A stretch of 64,000 nucleotides of DNA from Bacillota bacterium (lineage in GTDB: Bacteria; Bacillota_I; Bacilli_A; Izemoplasmatales; Hujiaoplasmataceae). Below the pieces are notes generated by a model, which was not told the origin of the DNA, made no database searches, and saw only the letters and a program-made list of their open reading frames with translations. This document shows positions 1-7,762 of this stretch, in pieces (within the stretch, counting starts at the first letter, position 1; the number at the start of each line of letters is the position of its first letter). The position numbers and the translations under genes are program-made. Where the stretch lies: positions 33,678 to 97,677 of the forward strand of contig JAHIVB010000004.1 of assembly GCA_018816905.1 (NCBI GenBank), given 5' to 3'.

Positions 1-14
1 AATCCCGTATTTCA

Positions 15-43
15 TTTACAAAGTAGCATTGATTTGTTATAAT
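15..43 (+). promoter_or_regulatory. sigma-A promoter of the cysteine desulfidase gene
   Basis: A -35 box TTTACA (15-20) and a -10 box TATAAT (38-43) are separated by exactly 17 bases. A Shine-Dalgarno AAGGAG follows at about 65-70, ahead of the ATG at 80. The same TTTACA-17-TATAAT arrangement drives the convergent amino-acid transporter at 2838. Confidence 0.8.
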
Positions 44-79
44 TCGAGGTAGGCAATGATTCCTTAAGGAGATACACAA

Positions 80-1357
80 ATGGTTCCATATGAAAAAGAG
101 TTTCTACAGATACTTCAAGAAGAATTAGTTCCTGCACTAGGCTGTACAGAACCCATCGCCATAGCTTTTGCAGGTGCGAAAGCAAGAGAAGTACTCGGTG
201 GATTTCCAACAAAAATCAATGTTAAATGCAGCGGGAGTTTGCTCAAAAATATCAAATGTGTTAGCGTCCCCAACACCAAACTTCATGGTGTTGAGGCGAG
301 CGTGCTTTCCGGACTGATTGCAGGAGATTCTAGTAAAGGGATGGAAGTGCTGTCAAACTTCAGTGAATCGGATGTTTTAGAAGTTGAAAAATTGCAAAAA
401 AAAGCCATCTGTAAAGTTGAACTATTGAAATCCCCGCTCAATCTTCATTTCATTGTCAGATATGAAAATTCAGAAGGTTCTTCTGAAGTTGAAATTCAGA
501 ATCTTCATACTAATATCACTCGAATTTTAAAAAACAATGTAGTCTTGTACGAAGCCGAAAATGATTTACTTAAATATTATGGTGTCTTAACAGATCGAAG
601 TTTCTTTTCCGTTGAGAATATTTATGAGTTTGCAAAAAAAGCAAACATTGATGATTTGAAAATCATTATGGGGCCACAAGTCATTTTAAACATGGAGATT
701 GCGGAAGAAGGATTTTCAAAACAATATGGAGTTTCGATTGGAGAAGCAATTCTTAATTTCGATAAAACAACTTTCGGAAAAATGAAAGCTTTTGCGGCAA
801 GTGCATCGGAAGCTAGAATGTGTGGATCTAGTTTACCCGTTATTACCAATTCAGGTTCGGGTAACCAAGGAATTGCATCTTCAGTCCCTGTGATTGTCTA
901 TGCTATCGAAAATAAGATTCCTGAAGAAGAAATGTATCGTGCACTTGCACTTTCAAACCTTCTGACCATTTATCAGAAAAACCATATTGGTAGACTATCC
1001 GCATTTTGTGGAGCCATAAGTGCAAGTTGTGGTGCTGGAGCTGCAGTGACCTACCTCGCCGGAGGCGGCCTTGACCAAATAAAAATGACCGTGGTCAATT
1101 CTTTGGCAGATGCTTCTGGAATTGTATGCGATGGCGCAAAAGCATCCTGTGCTTCAAAAATCGCCTCAAGTTTAGAGTCTGCCTTTATCGGTCATTATAT
1201 CGCAATGAACAAAAAGGTATATCCACCCTATAGTGGAATTCTTGGCAAAGATGCAGATGAAACGATAACTTATGTCGGCCGAATAGCAAAAGACGGCATG
1301 AAAGACATGAACGACGTTATTTTGGAAGTCATGATGGAAAACAAGGAATCTTGTTAA
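80..1357 (+). CDS. cyuA: L-cysteine desulfidase / L-serine dehydratase-like (UPF0597, CyuA family)
   Basis: A 425-residue cytoplasmic enzyme of the UPF0597/YhaM family. Characterised members (CyuA, archaeal CdsB) split L-cysteine into pyruvate, ammonia and sulfide using an oxygen-labile Fe-S cluster. The family signature is visible: a GCTEP motif with Cys22, a Cys pair in CGAISASCGAG (around 310-317), and CDGAKASC (around 350-357), the Cys set also found in Fe-S L-serine dehydratases. It starts at an ATG with AAGGAG nine bases upstream. It is monocistronic, has its own promoter at 15-43, and ends at a hairpin shared with the convergent transporter. That pairing suggests cyst(e)ine or another amino acid as the transported substrate (inference). 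L-serine deamination is the main alternative activity. Confidence 0.85.
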   Translation: MVPYEKEFLQILQEELVPALGCTEPIAIAFAGAKAREVLGGFPTKINVKCSGSLLKNIKCVSVPNTKLHGVEASVLSGLIAGDSSKGMEVLSNFSESDVLEVEKLQKKAICKVELLKSPLNLHFIVRYENSEGSSEVEIQNLHTNITRILKNNVVLYEAENDLLKYYGVLTDRSFFSVENIYEFAKKANIDDLKIIMGPQVILNMEIAEEGFSKQYGVSIGEAILNFDKTTFGKMKAFAASASEARMCGSSLPVITNSGSGNQGIASSVPVIVYAIENKIPEEEMYRALALSNLLTIYQKNHIGRLSAFCGAISASCGAGAAVTYLAGGGLDQIKMTVVNSLADASGIVCDGAKASCASKIASSLESAFIGHYIAMNKKVYPPYSGILGKDADETITYVGRIAKDGMKDMNDVILEVMMENKESC

Positions 1358-1358
1358 C

Positions 1359-1399
1359 AAAAAAATAGAACCTATTGAAACTAGGTTCTATTTTTTTTA
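1359..1399. terminator. bidirectional rho-independent terminator
   Basis: The inverted repeat TAGAACCTA / TAGGTTCTA has a seven-base loop and is flanked by an A-run on one side and a T-run on the other. It can therefore stop transcription from both convergent genes (desulfidase on +, permease on -). Confidence 0.85.
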
Positions 1400-2050
1400 A
1401 CTTAAGCTTTTGGAGTCGAGATAATTATATCTTTTCTCTATTTTTTTAAAAATGGAAATAATGATATAACTGATGAACAAATAAAAGAACGCAGCCAAGA
1501 TAAATGGAGATATCGTAAAGTCTCTTGAAACGATTTCTTTTACGTTTCTCATCAAATCGGATATTGCAATGACTGTAACGAGTGCAGTATCTTTTATCAA
1601 AGTAATGATTTCGTTTGTGATCACAGGAATTTGGATTCTTAATGCCTGTGGAATGACGATGAATCGATAGGTTGTCAATTGAGTAGCTCCCATCACTTCA
1701 GCACTTTCTATTTGGTCCCTTGGCACACTTTCAATCCCTGCTCGAATTATCTCTGTAAAATAAGCGCTATAATTGATAACAAATGCGATGAAAGCAACAG
1801 TCATTCGATTGACCGGGATTCCAATTGCGGGCAATCCAAACATAAAAAAGAAAAGTTGAAGCATTAATGGAGTTCCTCTGAAGAACCAAGTATATCCAGA
1901 GATGATCGTTCTTGGAATTTTGTGGGTTCGATATAAAATCGCGAATAAAATCCCGATTGGTACAGAAAGTACAAGCGTGACTGCGAAAATTTGAATAGAT
2001 ACAAAGGCACCTGTTCCCAGGTATTTGATTGTATCAATTAAATAAGACAT
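1397..2050 (-). CDS. Amino-acid ABC transporter permease (HisM/GlnP family)
   Basis: A polar amino-acid importer permease of about 217 residues with a binding-protein-dependent transport inner-membrane domain. It shows several hydrophobic segments and the cytoplasmic EAA loop (ESAEVMGATQLTTYRFIVIP), which docks the ATPase. I place the start at the ATG ending at 2050 because it overlaps the stop of the binding-protein gene as TAATG; a longer reading to 2080 would run into that gene. It is the second gene of a two-gene operon. No ATP-binding subunit (GlnQ type) lies next to it, so the complex must use an ATPase encoded elsewhere. Substrate unknown; the convergent cysteine desulfidase hints at cyst(e)ine. 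Confidence 0.88.
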   Translation of the reverse strand: MSYLIDTIKYLGTGAFVSIQIFAVTLVLSVPIGILFAILYRTHKIPRTIISGYTWFFRGTPLMLQLFFFMFGLPAIGIPVNRMTVAFIAFVINYSAYFTEIIRAGIESVPRDQIESAEVMGATQLTTYRFIVIPQALRIQIPVITNEIITLIKDTALVTVIAISDLMRNVKEIVSRDFTISPFILAAFFYLFISYIIISIFKKIEKRYNYLDSKSLS

Positions 2051-2838
2051 TAGGACAGAAATACATCCTCTCCAAACCAAGTGATAGATATTTGAGCTGC
2101 AGTCCCATCGGCAATCATATCTTGCAAAGCTTGATTAATCATGTCTCTAATAGAAGTAGATTCTAGTCTGAATCCAACGCCATATTCTTCTGAACCGAAA
2201 TTTTCACTTGCGACCGAATAAACTCCGACAGATTGACTCATGATGTATCTGCCCATGATTTCATCAATGACAACCGCATCAATCGTACCATTCTCTAGTT
2301 CTAATAACGCAAGATTGAAAGTATCGTATTTAACAACTTCAGAAAACTGGGAACTTAAATCATTATCCTCCACAGCGCTTTCGGATGCGCTGCTGATTTG
2401 AACACCCACTTTTTGGGCAACCAAATCATTGATTGTATCGATGGATGAACCGGACTTAATCATAATCATCTGTGTATTCGCAATATAGGGGTTCGAAAAA
2501 CACATTTCCTCGAGTCTTGATTCTGTGATTGTTAGACCGTTCCAAATCATGTCAATGGATCCACTATTCAATTCTAATACTTTGGCATCCCAGTCAATTG
2601 GTTGAAAGACAACATCAACACCAAGTCGGTCTGCGACCTCTTTTGCCAAGTCAACGTCAAAACCGACTAGATTTCCTTCGTCGTCACGAAATCCCATTGG
2701 CGCAAACGTATCATCTAGACCCACAATAAAATATCCTCTTTCTTCAATTTCTGACCATGTGTTTACAGGACCTGAAACGCATCCAAACATTGTAACCGAT
2801 AGTAATGCAACTAAAATTGTAGCTAATAATTTTTTCAT
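2050..2838 (-). CDS. Amino-acid ABC transporter substrate-binding lipoprotein (SBP family 3)
   Basis: A 262-residue extracellular receptor for a polar amino acid. The N-terminus is a lipoprotein signal ending in MFGC, with the acylated Cys at residue 20. The family-3 binding-protein core follows, starting at GYFIVGLDDTFAPMGF and containing the typical GFDVDLAKEVA segment. It leads a two-gene operon with the permease (1-base TAATG overlap). Its promoter overlaps an inverted repeat (2870-2897) that could be an operator. The exact amino acid cannot be told from sequence. Confidence 0.9.
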   Translation of the reverse strand: MKKLLATILVALLSVTMFGCVSGPVNTWSEIEERGYFIVGLDDTFAPMGFRDDEGNLVGFDVDLAKEVADRLGVDVVFQPIDWDAKVLELNSGSIDMIWNGLTITESRLEEMCFSNPYIANTQMIMIKSGSSIDTINDLVAQKVGVQISSASESAVEDNDLSSQFSEVVKYDTFNLALLELENGTIDAVVIDEIMGRYIMSQSVGVYSVASENFGSEEYGVGFRLESTSIRDMINQALQDMIADGTAAQISITWFGEDVFLS

Positions 2839-2857
2839 GTAATTTCACCTCTCGACC

Positions 2858-2886
2858 ATTATAACCGAACACTTTAGTATTGTAAA
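2858..2886 (-). promoter_or_regulatory. sigma-A promoter of the amino-acid ABC operon
   Basis: On the minus strand, TTTACA (2886-2881) and TATAAT (2863-2858) are separated by 17 bases. A GAGAGGTG Shine-Dalgarno lies before the start at 2838. The -35 box sits inside the repeated CACTTTA/TAAAGTG elements. Confidence 0.8.
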
Positions 2887-2897
2887 GTGCTAAAGTG
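2870..2897. promoter_or_regulatory. putative operator: repeated CACTTTA half-sites
   Basis: CACTTTAG (2870-2877) and CTAAAGTG (2890-2897) form a perfect 8-bp inverted repeat. A further TAAAGTG at 2883-2889 lies between them, giving three half-sites around the -35 box. This is a plausible binding site for a repressor of the transporter; the regulator is unknown. Confidence 0.5.
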
Positions 2898-2929
2898 AAG
2901 AAAACGTTATCAAAGGTCTTTTTATCATT

Positions 2930-2967
2930 TCAAAAAAAAGAAAGATGGTCCTTTAGGGCCATCTTAT
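2930..2967 (-). terminator. rho-independent terminator after the malic enzyme gene
   Basis: A hairpin AAGATGGTCC / GGGCCATCTT (2942-2965, 4-base loop) is followed, read on the minus strand, by a T-rich run (2930-2941). It separates the malic enzyme gene from the downstream transporter operon. Confidence 0.8.
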
Positions 2968-2984
2968 TTATGTGGATAATTTTC

Positions 2985-4145
2985 TTATTTCTTAGAAGCT
3001 TTTGATGTCCGTTTGACAGCTTGAGCAACTAATTTATGAACTTTCTTGTCAAAAGCGTAGGGTATAATGTAATCTGGAGATAGTTTTTCGGAAGGAACCG
3101 CACTTGCAATGGCGTAGCATGCGCTTACCATCATTTCATTTGTTATTTCCTTTGCTTTAGCATCCAGGGTTCCTCTAAAGATTCCAGGAAATGCAAGAAC
3201 ATTATTTATCTGGTTTGGATAGCTAGAACTTCCTGTACCTACGACAGTAGCTCCTGCATCCAGCGCATCTTCTCTGGAAATTTCAGGAGTTGGATTTGAA
3301 AGCGGAAATACAATGGATTTATCCGCCATCGAGCGAACCATATCTTTGGTTACACAATGGGGGCCTGAAACTCCAATGAAGACGTCAGAGTTTACGAAAG
3401 CATCTTTTAGTAGACCTGATTTATTGTGTGAGTTTAATTTTTGTGCTAAACTGGCTTGAACTGAATTTTTGGCATTACCCGATGTGAGTATCCCATCTCG
3501 GTCACATAACGTAATGTATCTTGCGCCTAAAGAGTGTATGAATTTTGCAATGGAAATTCCTGCGGCACCAGCGCCGTTTATTACAATTGAAACATCCTCA
3601 ATTTTTTTATCAACAATTTTCAATGCATTGAGTAAGGCGGCACTTACTACAATGGCAGTGCCGTGTTGATCATCGTGAAAAATTGGAATATCACAAATCT
3701 CTTTAAGTTTATTTTCAATTTCAAAACATCTTGGAGCTGAAATATCTTCTAGATTTATTCCTCCAAAGCTATCTGAAAGCAAGTAAATAGTACGAACGAT
3801 TTCGTCTACATTTTTGGATTTAATTGAAAGAGGAAACGCATCGACACCAGCAAATGTTTTGAATAATAAGCATTTGCCTTCCATTACAGGCATTCCAGCA
3901 AGAGGCCCTATATCGCCAAGTCCCAACACAGCAGTACCGTCAGTAATAACCGCAACCATGTTGTGTCTTCTTGTATATAGATAACTTTTTTCTGGCGCAT
4001 CCTTAATCTCAAGACACGCAAAAGCGACACCAGGAGTATAGGCTAAAGAAAGATCTTGGCTATTTTTTATTTTCACTCGTGGTTTGATTTCTATTTTCCC
4101 TTTGAGTAGTTTATGCAGTTCAATAGATTCTTTTTTTAGATCCAT
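2985..4145 (-). CDS. NAD(P)-dependent malic enzyme (oxaloacetate-decarboxylating)
   Basis: This enzyme oxidatively decarboxylates malate to pyruvate in the cytoplasm. At about 386 residues it is the short bacterial malic-enzyme type. Visible signatures are SLAYTPGVA with the catalytic Tyr, GDIGPLAGMPVMEGK with its Lys, the metal-binding FHDDQHGTA segment, and the nucleotide-binding IVINGAGAAGISIAKF. I chose the ATG at 4145 because GAGGT lies six bases before it; an in-frame ATG at 4172 has no good ribosome site. It is a single gene with a -10 TATAAT at 4177-4172 and its own terminator. Whether NAD or NADP is used is not decidable here. Confidence 0.92.
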   Translation of the reverse strand: MDLKKESIELHKLLKGKIEIKPRVKIKNSQDLSLAYTPGVAFACLEIKDAPEKSYLYTRRHNMVAVITDGTAVLGLGDIGPLAGMPVMEGKCLLFKTFAGVDAFPLSIKSKNVDEIVRTIYLLSDSFGGINLEDISAPRCFEIENKLKEICDIPIFHDDQHGTAIVVSAALLNALKIVDKKIEDVSIVINGAGAAGISIAKFIHSLGARYITLCDRDGILTSGNAKNSVQASLAQKLNSHNKSGLLKDAFVNSDVFIGVSGPHCVTKDMVRSMADKSIVFPLSNPTPEISREDALDAGATVVGTGSSSYPNQINNVLAFPGIFRGTLDAKAKEITNEMMVSACYAIASAVPSEKLSPDYIIPYAFDKKVHKLVAQAVKRTSKASKK

Positions 4146-4226
4146 AGTAGACCTCGCTTTCGTTCGTTTCAATTATAACCGATACGATGAATTTTTAAAA
4201 GTTGATTTCAATGAATTCATGCAAAG

Positions 4227-4255
4227 TTTACTTTCGTCATCATAAGTTATATAAT
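4227..4255 (+). promoter_or_regulatory. sigma-A promoter of the CBS-domain gene
   Basis: TTTACT (4227-4232), 17 bases, TATAAT (4250-4255). It implies a very short leader before the start at 4275. Confidence 0.7.
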
Positions 4256-4274
4256 GAATAAAGAGGTGATGTTT

Positions 4275-4991
4275 ATGCTGATAAATGAAGACTTTTTGAA
4301 ATTCTTCAACGACCTTGAGCGACACTTACGAATTGAGTATAATGATGGTCGCTTTTCAGAGTCCAGTTTTATGGGGACTCTGTATCGAATCAAAGGAAAG
4401 AAAAGCAATCCGATTATTTCTGATAAAGACAATTTTGAGATTTTGTCCCAAGCTGCACAACTGAGAAACATCATGGTTCATAATGAAGGGGTAGCTGAGC
4501 CGACTGAAGAATTTTTAATTAGATTCAAAAAGGTTGTCAATCGTATTATAAGGCCAAAAAGAGTTTTAGAGGTTATGCGTCCTATCAGAGAATTGAGTGT
4601 AGCCTGTTTAGATGATTCGATTGAAGATATGATTAATCTAATGAAAAAAAACAACTACTCCAATATTCCAGTTGTCGAAAATCATAAACTCAAAGGTGTC
4701 TTTACGGAACGAACCTTATTTCATTATATGATGATGGATAACAAAGGAATCGTAAAAAAAGATATGAAGATGCAAGATCTTTTGGAAGCAATGGATCTTG
4801 ACAATGATCCTACACAATATTTTGATTTTATTCCTAAAGACATAGATATATATGAAGCACTAATTTCTTTTGAAAAAGACTATGAAGAAGACAGGGAACT
4901 TGAAATTCTTTTTGTGACTGAGCATGGATTAAGTTCAGAAGCAATTTTAGGTATTATAACGGTTTGGGATTTAAAACAAGCTTTTCTATGA
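4275..4991 (+). CDS. CBS-domain protein with HEPN-like N-terminus
   Basis: A 238-residue soluble protein. The C-terminal two thirds (about 100-238) hold a pair of CBS motifs (VACLDDSIEDMINLMKKNNY..PVVE, then a second copy ending in GIITVWDLKQ), which usually bind adenine nucleotides and gate a partner. The N-terminal about 95 residues are helical and contain LRNIMVHNEG, an R-N-x3-H motif (R64/H69) like that of HEPN RNases and nucleotide-binding proteins. I take the ATG at 4275, six bases after AGAGGTG; upstream ATGs at 4254 and 4269 overlap or abut that site. The beta-lactamase-like gene follows 14 bases after its stop, so they are co-transcribed. Function unknown. Confidence 0.75.
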   Translation: MLINEDFLKFFNDLERHLRIEYNDGRFSESSFMGTLYRIKGKKSNPIISDKDNFEILSQAAQLRNIMVHNEGVAEPTEEFLIRFKKVVNRIIRPKRVLEVMRPIRELSVACLDDSIEDMINLMKKNNYSNIPVVENHKLKGVFTERTLFHYMMMDNKGIVKKDMKMQDLLEAMDLDNDPTQYFDFIPKDIDIYEALISFEKDYEEDRELEILFVTEHGLSSEAILGIITVWDLKQAFL

Positions 4992-5005
4992 TAAGGAGAA
5001 GAACC

Positions 5006-6046
5006 ATGAGTATATCGGATGCACTAATCAAACTGGATAATACAATCCAAAAACATGGTTATTCAGGATCCGTTCTGATTTCTTTCAAAGGGAAAGTACT
5101 CTTTAAGAAATCTTACGCATTTTCCAACCGTGAACTGGGGACGAAAAACGAAATAAATTCTGTGTATCGAATCGCTTCCATTACTAAGCAGTTTACAGCC
5201 GCAGGAATTCTTAAATTAGTTGAATCCGGTAAAATTTCTTTGAATGATCCGGTTTCCAAAGTGATTGTTGATTATCCGAGTGGTAATTCAATCCTAATGC
5301 ATCACCTTCTTTCCAATTCATCTGGAATCCAAGGGTTTTCTTTGGACACTGATTTTAACGATGTGTTACGAAGCAATAACGTTAATTTAGAACTCATTCA
5401 TTTGTTTCAATCTTTGCCTTTGTCATTCAACCCGGGATCAAAGTTTGAATACTCCATCTCAGGATATCTACTGTTGGGATATATTATTGAAATTATTTCT
5501 AAGATGAGTTACATCGATTTTTTGAAAAAGTATTTTTTTGAACCGTTTGAAATGAACAACACTGATTTCGATGATTACCAAAAAATCGTCCCTGGTAGAG
5601 TGCAAGGCTATGATGTATCAAATGGACAGATTCAAAATGCAAGGTTCATCGATATGAGGATTGCGGGTGGGGGCGGAGCACTACTGTCTACAGTAGAAGA
5701 TCTTCACAAGTGGAACATAGCTCTATATTCTGGAGCAGTTATAAATAAAGAAAACATTCAAAAAATGACTTCTTCTCAAGTACAAATCATTGACAGCACC
5801 GATTATGGATATGGTCTGTTTATTGAAAAAGAGAATGCAGAAGGAATAAAAAGAAAAAAATATTACCATACCGGAGGCGGCCCCGGAGTTAGAAGTATTA
5901 ACTCTTATTATCCAGAGGATGAGATTGAAATCATTATGTTATCAAACGCAAACGATAATGAGGTATTCTCAAAAACAGAGGAATCAGTGGAACATATTGT
6001 ATTCGAGAGCCTCGATATCTTACATGGATTCAACTCAAAGAGATGA
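5006..6046 (+). CDS. Beta-lactamase-fold serine hydrolase (class C / DD-peptidase-like)
   Basis: A soluble serine hydrolase of about 346 residues in the beta-lactamase family. The S-x-x-K tetrad is clear (SITK, S58/K61) and the third motif HTG lies around residue 288. The second motif, normally Y-x-N, reads Y-S-I around residue 149, so the usual Asn is missing. No signal peptide is visible, so it appears cytoplasmic and is more likely an esterase or peptidase than an antibiotic-resistance enzyme. The start at 5006 follows AAGGAG. It is the second gene after the CBS protein and ends at a terminator (6057-6085). Confidence 0.82.
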   Translation: MSISDALIKLDNTIQKHGYSGSVLISFKGKVLFKKSYAFSNRELGTKNEINSVYRIASITKQFTAAGILKLVESGKISLNDPVSKVIVDYPSGNSILMHHLLSNSSGIQGFSLDTDFNDVLRSNNVNLELIHLFQSLPLSFNPGSKFEYSISGYLLLGYIIEIISKMSYIDFLKKYFFEPFEMNNTDFDDYQKIVPGRVQGYDVSNGQIQNARFIDMRIAGGGGALLSTVEDLHKWNIALYSGAVINKENIQKMTSSQVQIIDSTDYGYGLFIEKENAEGIKRKKYYHTGGGPGVRSINSYYPEDEIEIIMLSNANDNEVFSKTEESVEHIVFESLDILHGFNSKR

Positions 6047-6056
6047 CATTTACAAG

Positions 6057-6085
6057 GCGAATGAACGGGAATTCGTTCGCTTTTT
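6057..6085 (+). terminator. rho-independent terminator
   Basis: GCGAATGAA (6057-6065) pairs with TTCGTTCGC (6072-6080) with one G-U pair, followed by TTTTTCT. It ends the CBS/beta-lactamase-like operon just before the ecf operon. Confidence 0.8.
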
Positions 6086-6125
6086 CTAATCAGATTTGAT
6101 ATAATGAATGAGCGCAGGTGATAAG

Positions 6126-6926
6126 ATGTCTAAGGTACAAGTAGAGGGATTGAATTTCTCCTACAATCAGAAAAGAATGATTCTAAAAAATATCAATCTT
6201 AAAATTTTAAAAGGTGAATGGGTGGCCGTTCTTGGACATAACGGATCAGGGAAATCCACACTCGCGAAAGCGATTGTTGGACTGCTTGAGCCTCAAGAAG
6301 GCAGAGTCTACATTGACGATTTATTGTTAACTGATGATTCAGCCTACGATATTAGAAAAAAAATTGGGATTGTATTTCAAAATCCGGATAATCAATTTGT
6401 CGGTGTCACGGTAAAAGATGATATTGCATTCGGAATGGAAAATTTGTGTTTTTCAAGAGAAGAGATGCTCCAAGCCATCGACTTTTTTTCGTCAAAAGTC
6501 GGGGTTGAGTCTTTTTTGGAGAAGGAACCCGCCACACTTTCCGGAGGTCAGAAGCAAAGAGTTGCTATCGCAGGAATACTAGCGATGAAAACTCAAATTA
6601 TCATCTTTGACGAAGCGACATCAATGCTCGATCCCTACGCAAGAGAAGACTTAATGAAATATATTAAAAAATTACACGAAGAAGGACTAACAATCATCAT
6701 GATTACACATGATATCGAGGAAGCTCTATTGGCGGATCGGTTGATTGTGCTCAAAGAAGGAGAAATTTTTTTGGATGGCTCGAGAGAACAAGTTTTATCC
6801 GAACCCGATAAAATAAAAGAAGCGAATCTTGAACTTCCGATTTCTTTGCGTCTTGCGAATTTGCTTGATGAACAGTCTAACAAGGAATGGAGGGATAGTT
6901 TATGGGAATACACTTTAGAGAAGTAA
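6126..6926 (+). CDS. ecfA1: Energy-coupling factor transporter ATPase EcfA1
   Basis: An ATP-binding subunit (about 266 residues) of the ECF vitamin/cobalt/nickel transporter module. It has Walker A GHNGSGKS, the signature LSGGQKQRVAIAG and Walker B IIIFDEAT (DEAT instead of the usual DEPT, common in EcfA1). I use the ATG at 6126, preceded by AGGTGAT; an ATG at 6108 lies upstream of that site. A TATAAT (6100-6105) is just upstream. The gene leads ecfA1-ecfA2-ecfT-truA, whose members overlap or abut. No substrate-binding S component is present, as expected for a group II ECF system in which S units are scattered in the genome. Confidence 0.93.
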   Translation: MSKVQVEGLNFSYNQKRMILKNINLKILKGEWVAVLGHNGSGKSTLAKAIVGLLEPQEGRVYIDDLLLTDDSAYDIRKKIGIVFQNPDNQFVGVTVKDDIAFGMENLCFSREEMLQAIDFFSSKVGVESFLEKEPATLSGGQKQRVAIAGILAMKTQIIIFDEATSMLDPYAREDLMKYIKKLHEEGLTIIMITHDIEEALLADRLIVLKEGEIFLDGSREQVLSEPDKIKEANLELPISLRLANLLDEQSNKEWRDSLWEYTLEK

Positions 6927-7762
6927 GCCACGAATATGCTTCGTATCAAGTTGGTGACTATCAAGCCATAAACAAAATCACTCTTTCTATTGAAGATGAA
7001 AATGAATTTATTTGTCTTGTCGGTCATACCGGGTCTGGAAAGTCGACTTTAGCACAACATATGAATGCTTTGATTTTTCCAACTGAGGGAGAAGTGGAAA
7101 TCAATGGAAAAATCATTACTAAAAAAAGAGATAAAAAAACGAACTATAACTTATTAAGAAAACATGTGGGACTCGTATTTCAATTCCCAGAATATCAGTT
7201 ATTTGAAGAAACAGTCGAAAAGGACATTATGTTTGGACCGTTAAACTTCAAAATATCGTTTGAAGAAGCAAAGGCTAAAGCGGTTGAAGCAATACATCTC
7301 GTTGGATTGAATGAATCCTATTTAAAACGCAATCCATTTAATTTATCTGGTGGAGAAAAAAAGAGGGTTTCAATTGCCGGTATTTTAGCAATGGATCCTG
7401 ATATTCTTGTTTTAGATGAACCCACATCCGGACTCGATCCATTTGGAAAAAGACAACTCATGGAATTATTTAAAAACATTCAAAAAGAGACAAAGAAGAC
7501 CATCGTGATTATCACACATGATATGGATTTGGTTTATGAGTTCGCAAATCGTGTCATCGTTTTAAACGACGGTGATTTAGTATATGATGGAAACGAGGAG
7601 GACCTATTCAAAAAAGAAGAATTGACTAAATGGGCCCTAGGTCTTCCTGAAACGATAAAAGTCCTTCGACGACTGAAGGACCAATTTCATTTGGATATCA
7701 ACCCCTATCAAAAGACGGTCGATCAAGCCTATGAAGAGTTGAAGAAGGTGATGACGAAATGA
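6902..7762 (+). CDS. ecfA2: Energy-coupling factor transporter ATPase EcfA2
   Basis: The second ATPase of the ECF module, 286 residues. It has Walker A GHTGSGKS, Q-loop FQFPEYQLFEETVEKDI, signature LSGGEKKRVSIAG and Walker B ILVLDEPTSGLDP. It pairs with EcfA1 as a heterodimer that drives vitamin uptake through EcfT. It overlaps ecfA1 by 25 bases, with GGAGGG upstream of its ATG, and its end overlaps ecfT as ATGA, so the three are translationally coupled. Confidence 0.94.
   Translation: MGIHFREVSHEYASYQVGDYQAINKITLSIEDENEFICLVGHTGSGKSTLAQHMNALIFPTEGEVEINGKIITKKRDKKTNYNLLRKHVGLVFQFPEYQLFEETVEKDIMFGPLNFKISFEEAKAKAVEAIHLVGLNESYLKRNPFNLSGGEKKRVSIAGILAMDPDILVLDEPTSGLDPFGKRQLMELFKNIQKETKKTIVIITHDMDLVYEFANRVIVLNDGDLVYDGNEEDLFKKEELTKWALGLPETIKVLRRLKDQFHLDINPYQKTVDQAYEELKKVMTK

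Noticed and set aside
2051..2080. Longer start of the amino-acid permease
   Set aside because: It would overlap the end of the binding-protein gene by 31 bases with no ribosome site, whereas the ATG at 2050 makes the standard TAATG overlap.
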